DNA from: Mucilaginibacter sp. PAMC 26640
Lineage (GTDB): Bacteria; Bacteroidota; Bacteroidia; Sphingobacteriales; Sphingobacteriaceae
Reading direction: 5' to 3'
Length of the DNA: 64,000 bases
Assembly (NCBI GenBank): GCA_001596135.1
Contig: CP014773.1
Location: 2,356,001-2,420,000, forward strand
The notes under the pieces were generated by a model, which was not told where the DNA came from, made no database searches, and worked only from the letters and a program-made list of their open reading frames with translations. Shown in pieces: positions 1 to 7,378 of the stretch. Within the stretch, counting starts at the first letter, position 1. The number at the start of each line of letters is the position of its first letter. The position numbers and the translations under genes were made by a program.

Positions 1-1
1 A

Positions 2-400
2 GCGGGCCAGAAACCACACATTAATTATAACCTGATACCGGGCGTTGTTTACACCTGGCCTGAAGTTGCAGCTGTTGGTTTCACCGAGGAGCAGTTGAAA
101 GAGCAGGGCGTGGCTTATAAGGTAGGGTCGTTCCCTTTCAAGGCAAGTGGGCGGGCGCGTGCCAGCGGTGATCTGGATGGCTTTATTAAAGTGTTAGCTG
201 ATAAAACTACCGACGAGATACTGGGTGTACACATGATAGGCCCGCGTGTTGCAGATATCATAGCCGAAGCAGTCATAGCAATGGAATTCCGTGCAAGTGC
301 AGAGGATGTAACCCGGGCGAGCCACGCACACCCTACTTATACCGAGGCCATGCGCGAAGCTTGTTTAGCAGCTACGGAGAACAGACCCATACATATTTAA
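2..400 (+). CDS. lpdA: Dihydrolipoyl dehydrogenase (E3), C-terminal part, cut by the window edge
   Basis: This is the C-terminal dimerisation domain of the FAD-dependent E3 component of 2-oxoacid dehydrogenase complexes, which reoxidises dihydrolipoamide with NAD+. The frame is open from base 2, so the start lies outside the window. Visible family marks are the YTWPEVAAVGFTEEQ stretch and the HAHPTYTEAMREA segment, whose His and Glu form the catalytic dyad next to the redox disulphide. The FAD/NAD domains and the CxxxxC disulphide are upstream of the window. A good intrinsic terminator follows the stop codon. The identification is by recognised family sequence. Confidence 0.93.
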   Translation, partial: AGQKPHINYNLIPGVVYTWPEVAAVGFTEEQLKEQGVAYKVGSFPFKASGRARASGDLDGFIKVLADKTTDEILGVHMIGPRVADIIAEAVIAMEFRASAEDVTRASHAHPTYTEAMREACLAATENRPIHI

Positions 401-438
401 AAATATTTCGGAATTTCGATTTCGCATTTTATAAATAG

Positions 439-471
439 GGCAGAACAATTACGGTTGATTCTGCCTTTTTT
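439..471 (+). terminator. Intrinsic terminator after lpdA
   Basis: A 7-bp stem GGCAGAA/TTCTGCC (439-445 with 459-465) with a 13-base loop is followed by six T residues. It ends only 15 bases before the crtZ start, so crtZ must be read from readthrough or from a promoter in or before the hairpin. I see no TAnnTTTG box there. Confidence 0.8.
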
Positions 472-486
472 GATTAAAAGAGAATT

Positions 487-927
487 ATGCAGGCACTCAT
501 AAATATTGGGATTGTTATTTTAACCATTGCCGGGATGGAGGCAATCTCCTGGGCTATGCACAAATATTTGTTTCATGGGCCGCTATGGTTCATCCATAAA
601 ACGCATCACCAGCAGCGCCATGGTTTGCTGGAGTTGAACGACTTGTTTAGCATCGGCTTTGCGGCATTAGCTCTATGGCTGATGTGGGCAGGGCGCGTTA
701 GTTTAGATTATCGCTTTTGGATAGGTACCGGCATCAGCACCTATGGCACTATCTACTTCATCTTCCATGATTGGTTTATCCATAACCGATTCAAGGCTTT
801 TAAAAGTAGAAACTGGTACCTGATGGCCATCCGCAGGGCGCATAAGATCCATCATAAATCTACCGAAAAGAATCCTTCTGAAGAGTTTGGGTTATTGGTA
901 GTGGGCAGGAAGTGGTTTAAGCGGTGA
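487..927 (+). CDS. crtZ: Beta-carotene hydroxylase (CrtZ type)
   Basis: This membrane di-iron hydroxylase of the fatty-acid-hydroxylase superfamily adds 3- and 3'-hydroxyls to beta-carotene, giving zeaxanthin. The 146 residues carry the expected histidine boxes: HX4H at 25-30, HX2HH at 37-41, then HDWFIH (HX4H) and HKIHH (HX2HH) near the C-terminus. Hydrophobic stretches at about 4-22 and 55-70 fit membrane embedding. The length is somewhat shorter than the proteobacterial enzyme but normal for Bacteroidota. The remaining crt genes are about 6 kb downstream, so this gene is detached from the main cluster. It needs an electron donor; a cytochrome b5-like protein is encoded at 6455-6703. Confidence 0.9.
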   Translation: MQALINIGIVILTIAGMEAISWAMHKYLFHGPLWFIHKTHHQQRHGLLELNDLFSIGFAALALWLMWAGRVSLDYRFWIGTGISTYGTIYFIFHDWFIHNRFKAFKSRNWYLMAIRRAHKIHHKSTEKNPSEEFGLLVVGRKWFKR

Positions 928-965
928 TAAAAGTCTGAACTGGAAATAAATATGTTAACGTTGCG

Positions 966-1385
966 CTATGAAATTGGCTGCTTTAGGAAATCAGCCATAG
1001 TTATGTTTCTTGTTAGGCCATGTGTCTTTAGATCGAGCAGGTCGCTATCTCCTGTGACCAAGTAATCTGCATTTCCGTCGATTGCCAAGGCCAGCAAAAA
1101 GTTATCCTTTTTGTCCCTGCAAACATCCACCTGGCTCTTTATTTGGATAGTTTCAGAACTCTTGTCGATTGCTGAGATTAGCAATGTGACTTGTTCAATG
1201 TCGAAATACTTCCTGAACTTCTGGCGAAGGCTAACCTCTAGAAATTCTGATAATAATTCTTCACTAAAGAGTATAGTCACTTCATCAGATAAAAGTAGCG
1301 CGTCTATTTTTGTAACGTTTTTTGTGATAAGAAAGCTGATCCAAAGATTGGTATCTAAGATAATTCGTGTAGAATTATTTGCCAT
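966..1385 (-). CDS. PIN-domain toxin-like ribonuclease of a toxin-antitoxin pair
   Basis: The 139-residue protein has the PIN fold signature: ILDTNLWISFL at the N-terminus (first acidic residue) and the C-terminal LALAIDGNADYLVTGDSDLLDL with the later metal-binding acids. PIN toxins cleave RNA with Mg2+ or Mn2+. Its ATG overlaps the end of the upstream small gene by 11 bases, the usual antitoxin-toxin arrangement, so the two are co-translated. It belongs to the 'putative toxin-antitoxin system toxin component, PIN family' group rather than classic VapC. Activity is inferred from family and context. Confidence 0.85.
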   Translation of the reverse strand: MANNSTRIILDTNLWISFLITKNVTKIDALLLSDEVTILFSEELLSEFLEVSLRQKFRKYFDIEQVTLLISAIDKSSETIQIKSQVDVCRDKKDNFLLALAIDGNADYLVTGDSDLLDLKTHGLTRNITMADFLKQPIS

Positions 1386-1587
1386 AACGTTGGGCGCGTA
1401 CAGCTTCCACCTCTTGCGTTATTTCTTCCATCGAAGGGGCCGATTGGCTATTGGCTCTTAATTGTTCGAGAATGTTTTCCAGGTCTTTTTTAGGCTCTTG
1501 TTGTATCGATATCAAATCCATTTCAGCAAGATCTTCAATTAGCTTTAAAGCTTTGGGGTTTATGATATTGATTGTTAGCGTATCCAT
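1375..1587 (-). CDS. Probable antitoxin partner of the PIN toxin
   Basis: This 70-residue protein starts MDTLTINIINPKALKLIEDL and has a charged C-terminal half (QEPKKDLENILEQL, ITQEVEAVRAQRYGK) likely to wrap the toxin. I chose the ATG at 1587 over a TTG at 1611 because the TTG would lie upstream of the matching -7 box at 1593-1600. The stop codon lies inside the toxin gene. No DNA-binding motif is obvious. The antitoxin role is inferred from size, position and overlap. Confidence 0.7.
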   Translation of the reverse strand: MDTLTINIINPKALKLIEDLAEMDLISIQQEPKKDLENILEQLRANSQSAPSMEEITQEVEAVRAQRYGK

Positions 1588-1592
1588 ACAAT

Positions 1593-1600
1593 CAAATATA
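1593..1600 (-). promoter_or_regulatory. Bacteroidota -7 box for the antitoxin-toxin pair
   Basis: CAAATATA on the plus strand reads TATATTTG on the minus strand, a full match to TAnnTTTG. It lies 5 bases from the antitoxin ATG, implying an almost leaderless mRNA. No clear -33 TTG is seen. Confidence 0.5.
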
Positions 1601-1793
1601 AGATAATTCAAAGTAATATGGACTTCAGACCAATTGTTTTAAGGCGAAGTTTGTTTGCTGTACGGTAAATGATTGTTAGAAGATAGTTGCCTGAACTCGA
1701 ATTTTTAGCAATTTGTTTATAGAAAAATTAAAGGTTTTACAATTTCAATTCTGTAAGTTCCTTAATTCAATAATTCGAGTCCAGACAAAGAAA

Positions 1794-3107
1794 TTACGAT
1801 ACTACTTTCTTACCAGCCTTATAGCCAACCGCTGCATAATACAGGATAAATAGGTAGATAGGTACCAACATCCAGTAGGCCATCTGTGATGCATTGGCAA
1901 CACCATGTGCAACTTTCAGCTTATCGATTAATAAACCGTAGATGGGCGGGAACACCGCGGCACCAGCTATGCCCATTACCAATAAAGAGGAGCCTATCTT
2001 GGTAAACCTGCCCAGACCGGAAAGCGCCAATGGCCAAATGGCCGGCCACATTAGCGAATTAGCTAAACCTAATAGCGCAATACATGCTATAGAAACATAT
2101 TTAGGCGTAAATAAGGCTAGTAAGGTAAGAATCACACCCAGGATAGCCGATATAACTAATGCTTTTTGCTGGGTAATATATTTTGGGATAAAGGCAATCC
2201 CAGCCAGGTAACCCAGCACCATACAAATGAGCGTACCCGAGGCGAAATATTTGGCGGTGGAAAGCGGAATATTATGTGCACCGCCATAGCCGATGATAGA
2301 ATCGCCGGCGATAACTTCTGCACCTACATATACAAACAGGGCAACAACGCCCAATATCAAATGCGGAAACTGGCTAATGCTGGTTTTACCGGAATTTGCT
2401 GCCGCAACGGTTTCGTCTTCATGATCGGTATCGATTTCAGGCAGGCCCGAAAAGTAGATCAGCACTGCAAGGACTAATAATACCACTACAATAATGCTGT
2501 AAGGCAATATTACCCGAGAAGCCAGTTCATTCAACTGTACTATTTTATCTGCTTCGTTTAGAGTTAACAATTTAGCCGAAAAAGCGTCTATATCCTTTAA
2601 TACCACCGCGCCGAGCGCAATAGGGGCTAGCACGCCCGCAAATTTATTGAAGATGCCCATGATGCTGATCCGCTTTGCGGCACTTTCAGGCGGTCCTAGT
2701 ATCGTGATATAGGGGTTAGATGCCGATTGCAGCACTGCCAACCCACTGCCCTGTACAAATAAACCAATTAAAAACACAGCGTACGTGCGGGTAAGCGCGG
2801 CAGGGATAAAGATCAAAGCCCCCACGGCAATCAGCACAAGCCCTGCGGCCATACCATTTTTAAAACCAAAGATCTTGAGCAGCCAGGCTGAGGGCTTGGC
2901 CATCAATAAGTAGGCAATATAAAACGCGCTGGCAACCAGGAATGATTCGATATTGTTTAGCTGACAGGCAATTTTTAAATAGGGAATAAGTACCGAGTTA
3001 AGCCAGGTTACAAAACCGAAGATGAAGAACAAAGCACCAATAATAATGATGGGGTTAAGTCCGGATTTTTTCTCCTGAACATTTAGCGAATTGGTAACGG
3101 CTGCCAT
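1794..3107 (-). CDS. Sugar MFS transporter (FucP/GluP family, H+ symporter)
   Basis: This 437-residue protein belongs to the fucose:H+ symporter family of the major facilitator superfamily, which in Bacteroidota includes glucose/galactose transporters. The N-terminus has the family stretch FFIFGFVTWLNSVLIPYLKIACQLN, followed by AFYIAYLLMAKPSAWLLKIFGFKNG and the QSASNPYITILGP motif typical of this group. About twelve hydrophobic segments are present, with a charged central loop (GLPEIDTDHEDETVAAA) near residues 224-242. Length is normal. It stands alone between a toxin-antitoxin pair and a divergent glycosyltransferase, so context does not name the sugar. Confidence 0.85.
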   Translation of the reverse strand: MAAVTNSLNVQEKKSGLNPIIIIGALFFIFGFVTWLNSVLIPYLKIACQLNNIESFLVASAFYIAYLLMAKPSAWLLKIFGFKNGMAAGLVLIAVGALIFIPAALTRTYAVFLIGLFVQGSGLAVLQSASNPYITILGPPESAAKRISIMGIFNKFAGVLAPIALGAVVLKDIDAFSAKLLTLNEADKIVQLNELASRVILPYSIIVVVLLVLAVLIYFSGLPEIDTDHEDETVAAANSGKTSISQFPHLILGVVALFVYVGAEVIAGDSIIGYGGAHNIPLSTAKYFASGTLICMVLGYLAGIAFIPKYITQQKALVISAILGVILTLLALFTPKYVSIACIALLGLANSLMWPAIWPLALSGLGRFTKIGSSLLVMGIAGAAVFPPIYGLLIDKLKVAHGVANASQMAYWMLVPIYLFILYYAAVGYKAGKKVVS

Positions 3108-3206
3108 ATAATGATTTTAAAATTTGTTAATAAGTAAACCAAGTTTCTAAAATAATTAAAAAAGGCGACCTTTTATAATTTCTAAAATAAAATTATTCAC
3201 TAACCT

Positions 3207-3214
3207 TACCTTTG
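3207..3214 (+). promoter_or_regulatory. Bacteroidota -7 box for the glycosyltransferase at 3233
   Basis: TACCTTTG is a full match to TAnnTTTG, 18 bases before the ATG at 3233. It rules out a TTG start at 3212, which would lie inside the box. Confidence 0.55.
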
Positions 3215-3232
3215 CCCAATGCCTGCAAGCAA

Positions 3233-4216
3233 ATGAATATACTTTTTGTAAACAATTCCAGGATCCCCGCAACCAAATATGGCGGCACAGAGCGGGTGAT
3301 CTGGTGGCTGGGCCGCGAGTTGGTGCGGCTGGGCCACAAGGTAACTTACCTGGTAGGTGCCGGGTCGGTATGCCCTTTTGGTAAGGTGCTGATATTTAAT
3401 CCGGCAGTAGTAATGGATTTGCAAGTACCCGATGATATTGACATTGTTCACTTCCAGTTCCCGGTATATGGATTCACAAAAAAGCCTTATTTAATTACCG
3501 TTCATAACAACCCGGGTGGGGGAAATGTAATGGATAACAATTCGGTTTTTGTATCGGCTAACCATGCAGCGCGGCATGGCGCTACTACCTATGTATACAA
3601 CGGGATCGATTTTGCCGATTACCGCAAACCCTCGCTCGAAAACAAACGCAGCTACACCCACTTCCTGGCTAAAGCCGCCTGGCGGGTAAAAAACGTACAG
3701 GGTGCCATTGTTGTAGCTACCCAAAGTGATAATAAACTGGTGGTAATGGGCGGCACGCGCTTAAACCTGAAAATGGGTTTCCGCTTTACGCCAAACCTAA
3801 ACGTAAGTTTTAAGGGTATGGTTAATAACGATGAGAAATCTGCAGTGATGAACGGGTCAAAGGCATTATTATTTCCTGTTAAGTGGCACGAGCCCTTCGG
3901 TGTAGCTATTATAGAAAGCCTCTACTTTGGCTGCCCGGTGTTTGGAACCCCATATGGGTCGTTGCCGGAATTGGTGCCCGCAGAAGTTGGGTTGTTATCT
4001 GCCAGTATAACTACCCTTGCCAATGGATTGAAGAATGCAGATGATTTCAACAGGCACCTTTGCCACCAGTACGCTGTAGAACATTTTAACATCAGCAAAA
4101 TGGCGCTGGACTATCTAAAGCTTTACGAGATCGTATTGAATGGCGGCCAATTAAATGCGGTGAGCCCTGCGTTGCAGGAAGCGAATCAACCGAAGTATTT
4201 GCCCTGGGGAGCGTAA
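3233..4216 (+). CDS. Glycosyltransferase family 4 (GT-B)
   Basis: This 327-residue retaining glycosyltransferase starts MNILFVNNSRIPATKYGGTERVIWWLGRELVRLGHKVT, the GT4 nucleotide-fold start with the glycine-rich turn. The C-terminal EX7E-like donor site is HEPFGVAIIESLYFGCPVFGTPYGSLPE. It resembles the enzyme at 51314-52336 but sits outside the polysaccharide locus. The last codons (PKYLPWGA, stop) are contained in a directly repeated segment, so the C-terminus may have been reshaped by that duplication. The start is set by the -7 box at 3207. Donor and acceptor are unknown. Confidence 0.85.
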   Translation: MNILFVNNSRIPATKYGGTERVIWWLGRELVRLGHKVTYLVGAGSVCPFGKVLIFNPAVVMDLQVPDDIDIVHFQFPVYGFTKKPYLITVHNNPGGGNVMDNNSVFVSANHAARHGATTYVYNGIDFADYRKPSLENKRSYTHFLAKAAWRVKNVQGAIVVATQSDNKLVVMGGTRLNLKMGFRFTPNLNVSFKGMVNNDEKSAVMNGSKALLFPVKWHEPFGVAIIESLYFGCPVFGTPYGSLPELVPAEVGLLSASITTLANGLKNADDFNRHLCHQYAVEHFNISKMALDYLKLYEIVLNGGQLNAVSPALQEANQPKYLPWGA

Positions 4217-4269
4217 ATGAATGGACACGAATTATTGCTAATTGAATCGAATTTCACGAATTTTAGCTT
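4190..4269 (+). repeat. Direct repeat, copy 1 (3' end of the glycosyltransferase plus spacer)
   Basis: This segment runs from the last codons of the glycosyltransferase gene (CCGAAGTATTTGCCCTGGGG) through a spacer rich in the words GGACACGAATT and TTTCACGAATT. A second copy is at 4315-4410. The gap between copies (4270-4314) holds unrelated sequence. Confidence 0.85.
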
Positions 4270-4314
4270 CGGCGTATTCTATGCTTGAGTGTTGTATTGC
4301 ATGATGGGATTCAG

Positions 4315-4410
4315 CCGAAGTATTTGCCCTGGGGAGCGTAATGAATGGACACGAATTGAATGGACACGAATTATTGCTAAATGAATCGAATTTCACGAAT
4401 TTTTAGCTTT
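4315..4410 (+). repeat. Direct repeat, copy 2, with an internal duplication
   Basis: It repeats 4190-4269 nearly base for base, including the coding tail of the glycosyltransferase, here untranslated. The word TGAATGGACACGAATT occurs twice in a row in this copy. It then diverges at its end from TAGCTTCGG to TAGCTTTGT, which creates a TAnnTTTG box. The 312-base gap 4217-4528 holds these repeats and no gene. Confidence 0.85.
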
Positions 4411-4411
4411 G
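4404..4411 (+). promoter_or_regulatory. Possible -7 box for murB
   Basis: TAGCTTTG matches TAnnTTTG at the end of repeat copy 2; copy 1 has TAGCTTCG and so lacks the box. It would give a leader of about 110 bases before murB. Confidence 0.3.
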
Positions 4412-4528
4412 TCTTATTCTGTGCACTATTGGTAAAATTCGTTTTGTTAGAGAAAATTCGTGGTCGCTCAATAAATACACCAATATAGCCAGTTGGCAAA
4501 TCTTGATAAAATACCGAAATTCGCCGCT

Positions 4529-5548
4529 ATGCTGCAAATCCAGGAAAACGTATCGCTTAAAAACTTCAACACTTTCGGTATCGATGTAAATGCCCGCTTT
4601 TTTGCAGAGATCAACCATGCTGATCAACTTACTGAGCTTTTCGCCGATCCGCAGTGGTTGCACGCACCCCGCCTCGTTTTAGGCGGTGGCAGCAATATGC
4701 TGATGATAAATGATTTTGACGGCCTGGTTATCCGGATGAACATCCGTGGTATTGAACATCGCATTAGTCATGATGATGTTTTTGTAGAAGCAGGTGCCGG
4801 GGAAGTTTGGAACGACCTGGTAAATTACTGTGTGGACTACGGTTACGCCGGCATGGAGAACCTCAGCCTGATACCTGGTTCCGTTGGTGCATCGCCCATT
4901 CAAAACATCGGCGCTTACGGTGTTGAACTTAAAGATGTATTTGAAAGCTGCCAGGCTTTTGAGATTGCAAACAGCACCATCAAAACCTTTGGTAAGGCAG
5001 AGTGCAAGTTTGGCTATCGCGAAAGCATTTTTAAAGGAGAGCTTGCGCGGCAATTCATTATCGTATCAGTAAAATTCCATTTATCACTCATCCCTCAATT
5101 CAATTTAAAATACGGTGCGATAGAAGAAGAGCTGGGTAAACGTGGTATCACTTCTCCAACTTTGAAAGATGTATCGCAGGTGGTTTCGCACATCCGGGTG
5201 TCTAAATTGCCAGATCCCTCTACTATTGGTAATGCCGGTAGCTTTTTTAAAAACCCGGTGATTAGTGCTGAAGAGTTTGCGCCGGTGCAAAAACAATTTC
5301 CTGATGTGGTGAGTTATCAGGCAGGCGATGGTAAAATTAAACTTGCTGCCGGCTGGCTGATTGAACAGTGTGGCTGGAAGGGGAGAACTGTTGGAAACAC
5401 AGGCACCTGGAAGAACCAGGCTTTAGTGTTGGTAAATCATGGCGGTGCAACGGGCGAAGAGGTGTACCGCCTTTCGTCGCAAATCATAGACAGTGTGTAC
5501 AGTAAATTTGGCGTTACCCTGCAGCGCGAGGTTAATATGATTAGTTAA
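4529..5548 (+). CDS. murB: UDP-N-acetylenolpyruvoylglucosamine reductase (MurB)
   Basis: This FAD enzyme reduces UDP-GlcNAc-enolpyruvate to UDP-MurNAc with NADPH, the second step of peptidoglycan precursor synthesis, in the cytoplasm. The 339 residues match the E. coli-type (type I) enzyme. The FAD-binding motif is LGGGSNML (about 52-58), then IPGSVGASPIQNIGAYGVE, the catalytic serine in GNAGSFFKNP (S238) and a C-terminal Glu in QREVNM (E334). The ATG at 4529 gives the normal N-terminus MLQIQENVSLKNFNTFGID; a TTG at 4493 would add 12 residues without family support. It is a single gene, not in a mur cluster. Confidence 0.95.
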   Translation: MLQIQENVSLKNFNTFGIDVNARFFAEINHADQLTELFADPQWLHAPRLVLGGGSNMLMINDFDGLVIRMNIRGIEHRISHDDVFVEAGAGEVWNDLVNYCVDYGYAGMENLSLIPGSVGASPIQNIGAYGVELKDVFESCQAFEIANSTIKTFGKAECKFGYRESIFKGELARQFIIVSVKFHLSLIPQFNLKYGAIEEELGKRGITSPTLKDVSQVVSHIRVSKLPDPSTIGNAGSFFKNPVISAEEFAPVQKQFPDVVSYQAGDGKIKLAAGWLIEQCGWKGRTVGNTGTWKNQALVLVNHGGATGEEVYRLSSQIIDSVYSKFGVTLQREVNMIS

Positions 5549-5817
5549 TATCTTTAACTAAAAAGATAAAACCTTAACATCCTAGCCAGTAGGCATTTAA
5601 AAATAAAAATCTTTTATTTTATTTTGAACCGACAAAATTCGCTGATTTCGGGATGAATTATGCTAATTAACTTATTTATAGTGTTTTAGGAAACAAAAGT
5701 GCCTGAATTCAGTAAAATAGCCCTTTCCTGTTCTGTGGGAGACTATCTGTAAATTTCATTAGGTTTTCATAATGTGGTACCATGTTTGAATAATACTCAA
5801 TACAAAACATTTACAGA

Positions 5818-6354
5818 ATGACAAAGATTGAGTTTAACACCCTGGTATTACGTCAAGCAAGTTCACTAAGGTCATATGCCTTACATTTTACACATGACGC
5901 AGACGATGCAAACGACCTTGTTCAAGATACAATGTTGAAAGCGATAACTTATTACAATAAGTTTAAAGAAGGAACAAATTTGAAAGGTTGGTTATATACT
6001 ATCATGAAAAATACCTTTATTAACAACTATCGCCGTTTTGTTAAAATGAGCACATTCGTTACAAAAAGTGACGAGATTTCATCTCCTAACCTGGTGTTCA
6101 GTTCAACAAAGAACCAAGGTGAAGCAAAATTTGTGATGGATGATATAAAACGTGCTTTAGACCGTTTACCATCTGATTACTATGTGCCATTTACCATGTA
6201 TTTTGAAGGGCATAAGTATCATGAGATTGCAGATCATTTAACTATCCCTATAGGTACTGTTAAAACTCGTATCCACGTTGCACGCAAGCTGCTTAAGAAA
6301 AATTTGAAAGCTTATGATAACGGCGTTGCAAAACCGGTTTATGCCGAAATGTAA
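5818..6354 (+). CDS. ECF-type RNA polymerase sigma factor
   Basis: This 178-residue sigma-70 family protein has only regions 2 and 4. Region 2 spans about 18-76 (YALHFTHDADDANDLVQDTMLKA, GWLYTIMKNTFINNYRR). Region 4 spans about 120-168 (LDRLPSDYYVPFTMYFEGHKYHEIADHLTIPIGTVKTRIHVARKLLKK), with a helix-turn-helix at IADHLTIPIGTVKTRI. No anti-sigma gene is adjacent; it stands alone, as highly conserved ECF factors of this kind often do in Sphingobacteriales. Upstream CATGTTTG (5781-5788) is one mismatch from TAnnTTTG. It lies next to the carotenoid cluster, but no regulatory link is shown by the sequence. Confidence 0.88.
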   Translation: MTKIEFNTLVLRQASSLRSYALHFTHDADDANDLVQDTMLKAITYYNKFKEGTNLKGWLYTIMKNTFINNYRRFVKMSTFVTKSDEISSPNLVFSSTKNQGEAKFVMDDIKRALDRLPSDYYVPFTMYFEGHKYHEIADHLTIPIGTVKTRIHVARKLLKKNLKAYDNGVAKPVYAEM

Positions 6355-6382
6355 TATATAAACTCAACTACCACATATATAG

Positions 6383-6412
6383 AAACCCGCTTCAATTAAG
6401 GCGGGTTTTTTT
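6383..6412 (+). terminator. Intrinsic terminator after the sigma factor gene
   Basis: AAACCCGC (6383-6390) pairs with GCGGGTTT (6401-6408), extended by TT/AA inside, and is followed by a T-run to 6412. It is 29 bases after the sigma factor stop and faces the convergent carotenoid operon. Confidence 0.88.
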
Positions 6413-6454
6413 ATGCCAGTAGTTTGCGTATTTACCATTCCAATAACTGTCCCT

Positions 6455-6703
6455 TCAACGTGTTGGGGATTGCAGCCTTCCGATTGCCACAAACCGCTCG
6501 AACACCTTTTCTGTATGCGGAGCGTCGGCTAATTCTTCGGTGAGATCTTGCCCTGCCCAATGTTCGTAGTGTTTACCATTGCGCCAAAGGCGGCTTTCGG
6601 TAACATCATATATTATCCCGTTAAGCGCAACCCAAATCTGCGGTTTGTCCTCCCCGTTGCGAAGCGCCAATTGCGATTTTGTATAGATGGGCAGTTCCGT
6701 CAT
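6455..6703 (-). CDS. Small cytochrome b5-like heme-binding domain protein
   Basis: This 82-residue soluble protein consists of a single cytochrome b5-like domain: YTKSQLALRNGEDKPQIWVALNGIIYDVT, then SRLWRNGKHYEHWAGQDLTEEL and APHTEKVFERFVAIGRL. Candidate heme-ligating histidines are H45 or H48 and H63; the classic HPGG is replaced by GKHYEH, as in other prokaryotic members. Its start overlaps the lycopene cyclase stop by 4 bases (ATGA), so it is translationally coupled to carotenoid synthesis. It could donate electrons to a carotenoid-modifying enzyme such as CrtZ; that role is inferred only from position. Confidence 0.8.
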   Translation of the reverse strand: MTELPIYTKSQLALRNGEDKPQIWVALNGIIYDVTESRLWRNGKHYEHWAGQDLTEELADAPHTEKVFERFVAIGRLQSPTR

Positions 6704-7377
6704 GCTGATTTCCGGTTCTTAAAGTATTCAAAAAATCCTACGTTCATCATCAACAAGGCCATGCTGTAAAAATGGTCCTCAAAAGGAATGGTGCCAACCC
6801 TAATCCCCATATTTTGTGCGTTATTATACATCACCACGGGCCATGCCGTTAAAATACCATTTACAATGTAGAAGGGGAGTAGCGAAACAAGAAATGCAAG
6901 GTAGAATCTGCCCAACCACTCCACTTTAAAATAGTATACCAACGTCACCAGCAATACCGCCAGCAAGCCAAAAGTTACAGCCGTATAAAGTTTGTTATGG
7001 TTGATGGCCAATAATGCAACAGACAGGCCGACGAGCAAGTTGGATATTGCACGGGTTGCGTCTCGGTTTGGTTGCCACTTTATGTAATAATTTAGGCAAG
7101 CGTAGATAAATACACAGGAGAACGGAACAGTTAAAAAGAAAAGGATTTCCTCCAGCGGTAAGCCTAATAATTTGATGCCGGTAATATACCGGTCATTGAA
7201 ACTCCAAACGCCATAGATAGTGAACAGCACATCCCAAAACAAAAACACCAACCCGGTAACAGCCATTCCCGGCCACAAATATTTCCAGCTTTTGGCAAAA
7301 GCTACACGTTTATCAAATGATAACAGCACCGGGAAAAGGATGGTTAAAAAGTTGATGATCAGATAAGTATACTTCAC
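6700..7377 (-). CDS. Lycopene cyclase, fused CrtYc/CrtYd (CarR) type
   Basis: This 225-residue integral membrane protein has about seven transmembrane segments and two tandem lycopene-cyclase domains, as in archaeal and Bacteroidota enzymes related to the actinobacterial CrtYc/CrtYd heterodimer. Each half has the acidic active-site motif: PLEE at 74-77 and PFED at 198-201. It converts lycopene to beta-carotene. It sits one base after the upstream hypothetical gene and overlaps the cytochrome b5-like gene, in a crtB-led operon. The unrelated FAD-type CrtY/CrtL cyclase is absent here. Confidence 0.9.
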   Translation of the reverse strand: MKYTYLIINFLTILFPVLLSFDKRVAFAKSWKYLWPGMAVTGLVFLFWDVLFTIYGVWSFNDRYITGIKLLGLPLEEILFFLTVPFSCVFIYACLNYYIKWQPNRDATRAISNLLVGLSVALLAINHNKLYTAVTFGLLAVLLVTLVYYFKVEWLGRFYLAFLVSLLPFYIVNGILTAWPVVMYNNAQNMGIRVGTIPFEDHFYSMALLMMNVGFFEYFKNRKSA

Positions 7378-7378
7378 G

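Noticed and set aside
5549..5817. Possible riboswitch or small RNA between murB and the sigma factor gene
   Set aside because: Only weak AT-rich stems (for example ATCTTT/AAAGAT just after murB) are visible, with no U-run and no known aptamer pattern.
6700..7377. Annotation as a generic membrane protein or a bisanhydrobacterioruberin-type enzyme
   Set aside because: Two acidic PLEE/PFED motifs in tandem halves and the crtB/crtI/crtZ context fit lycopene cyclase best.
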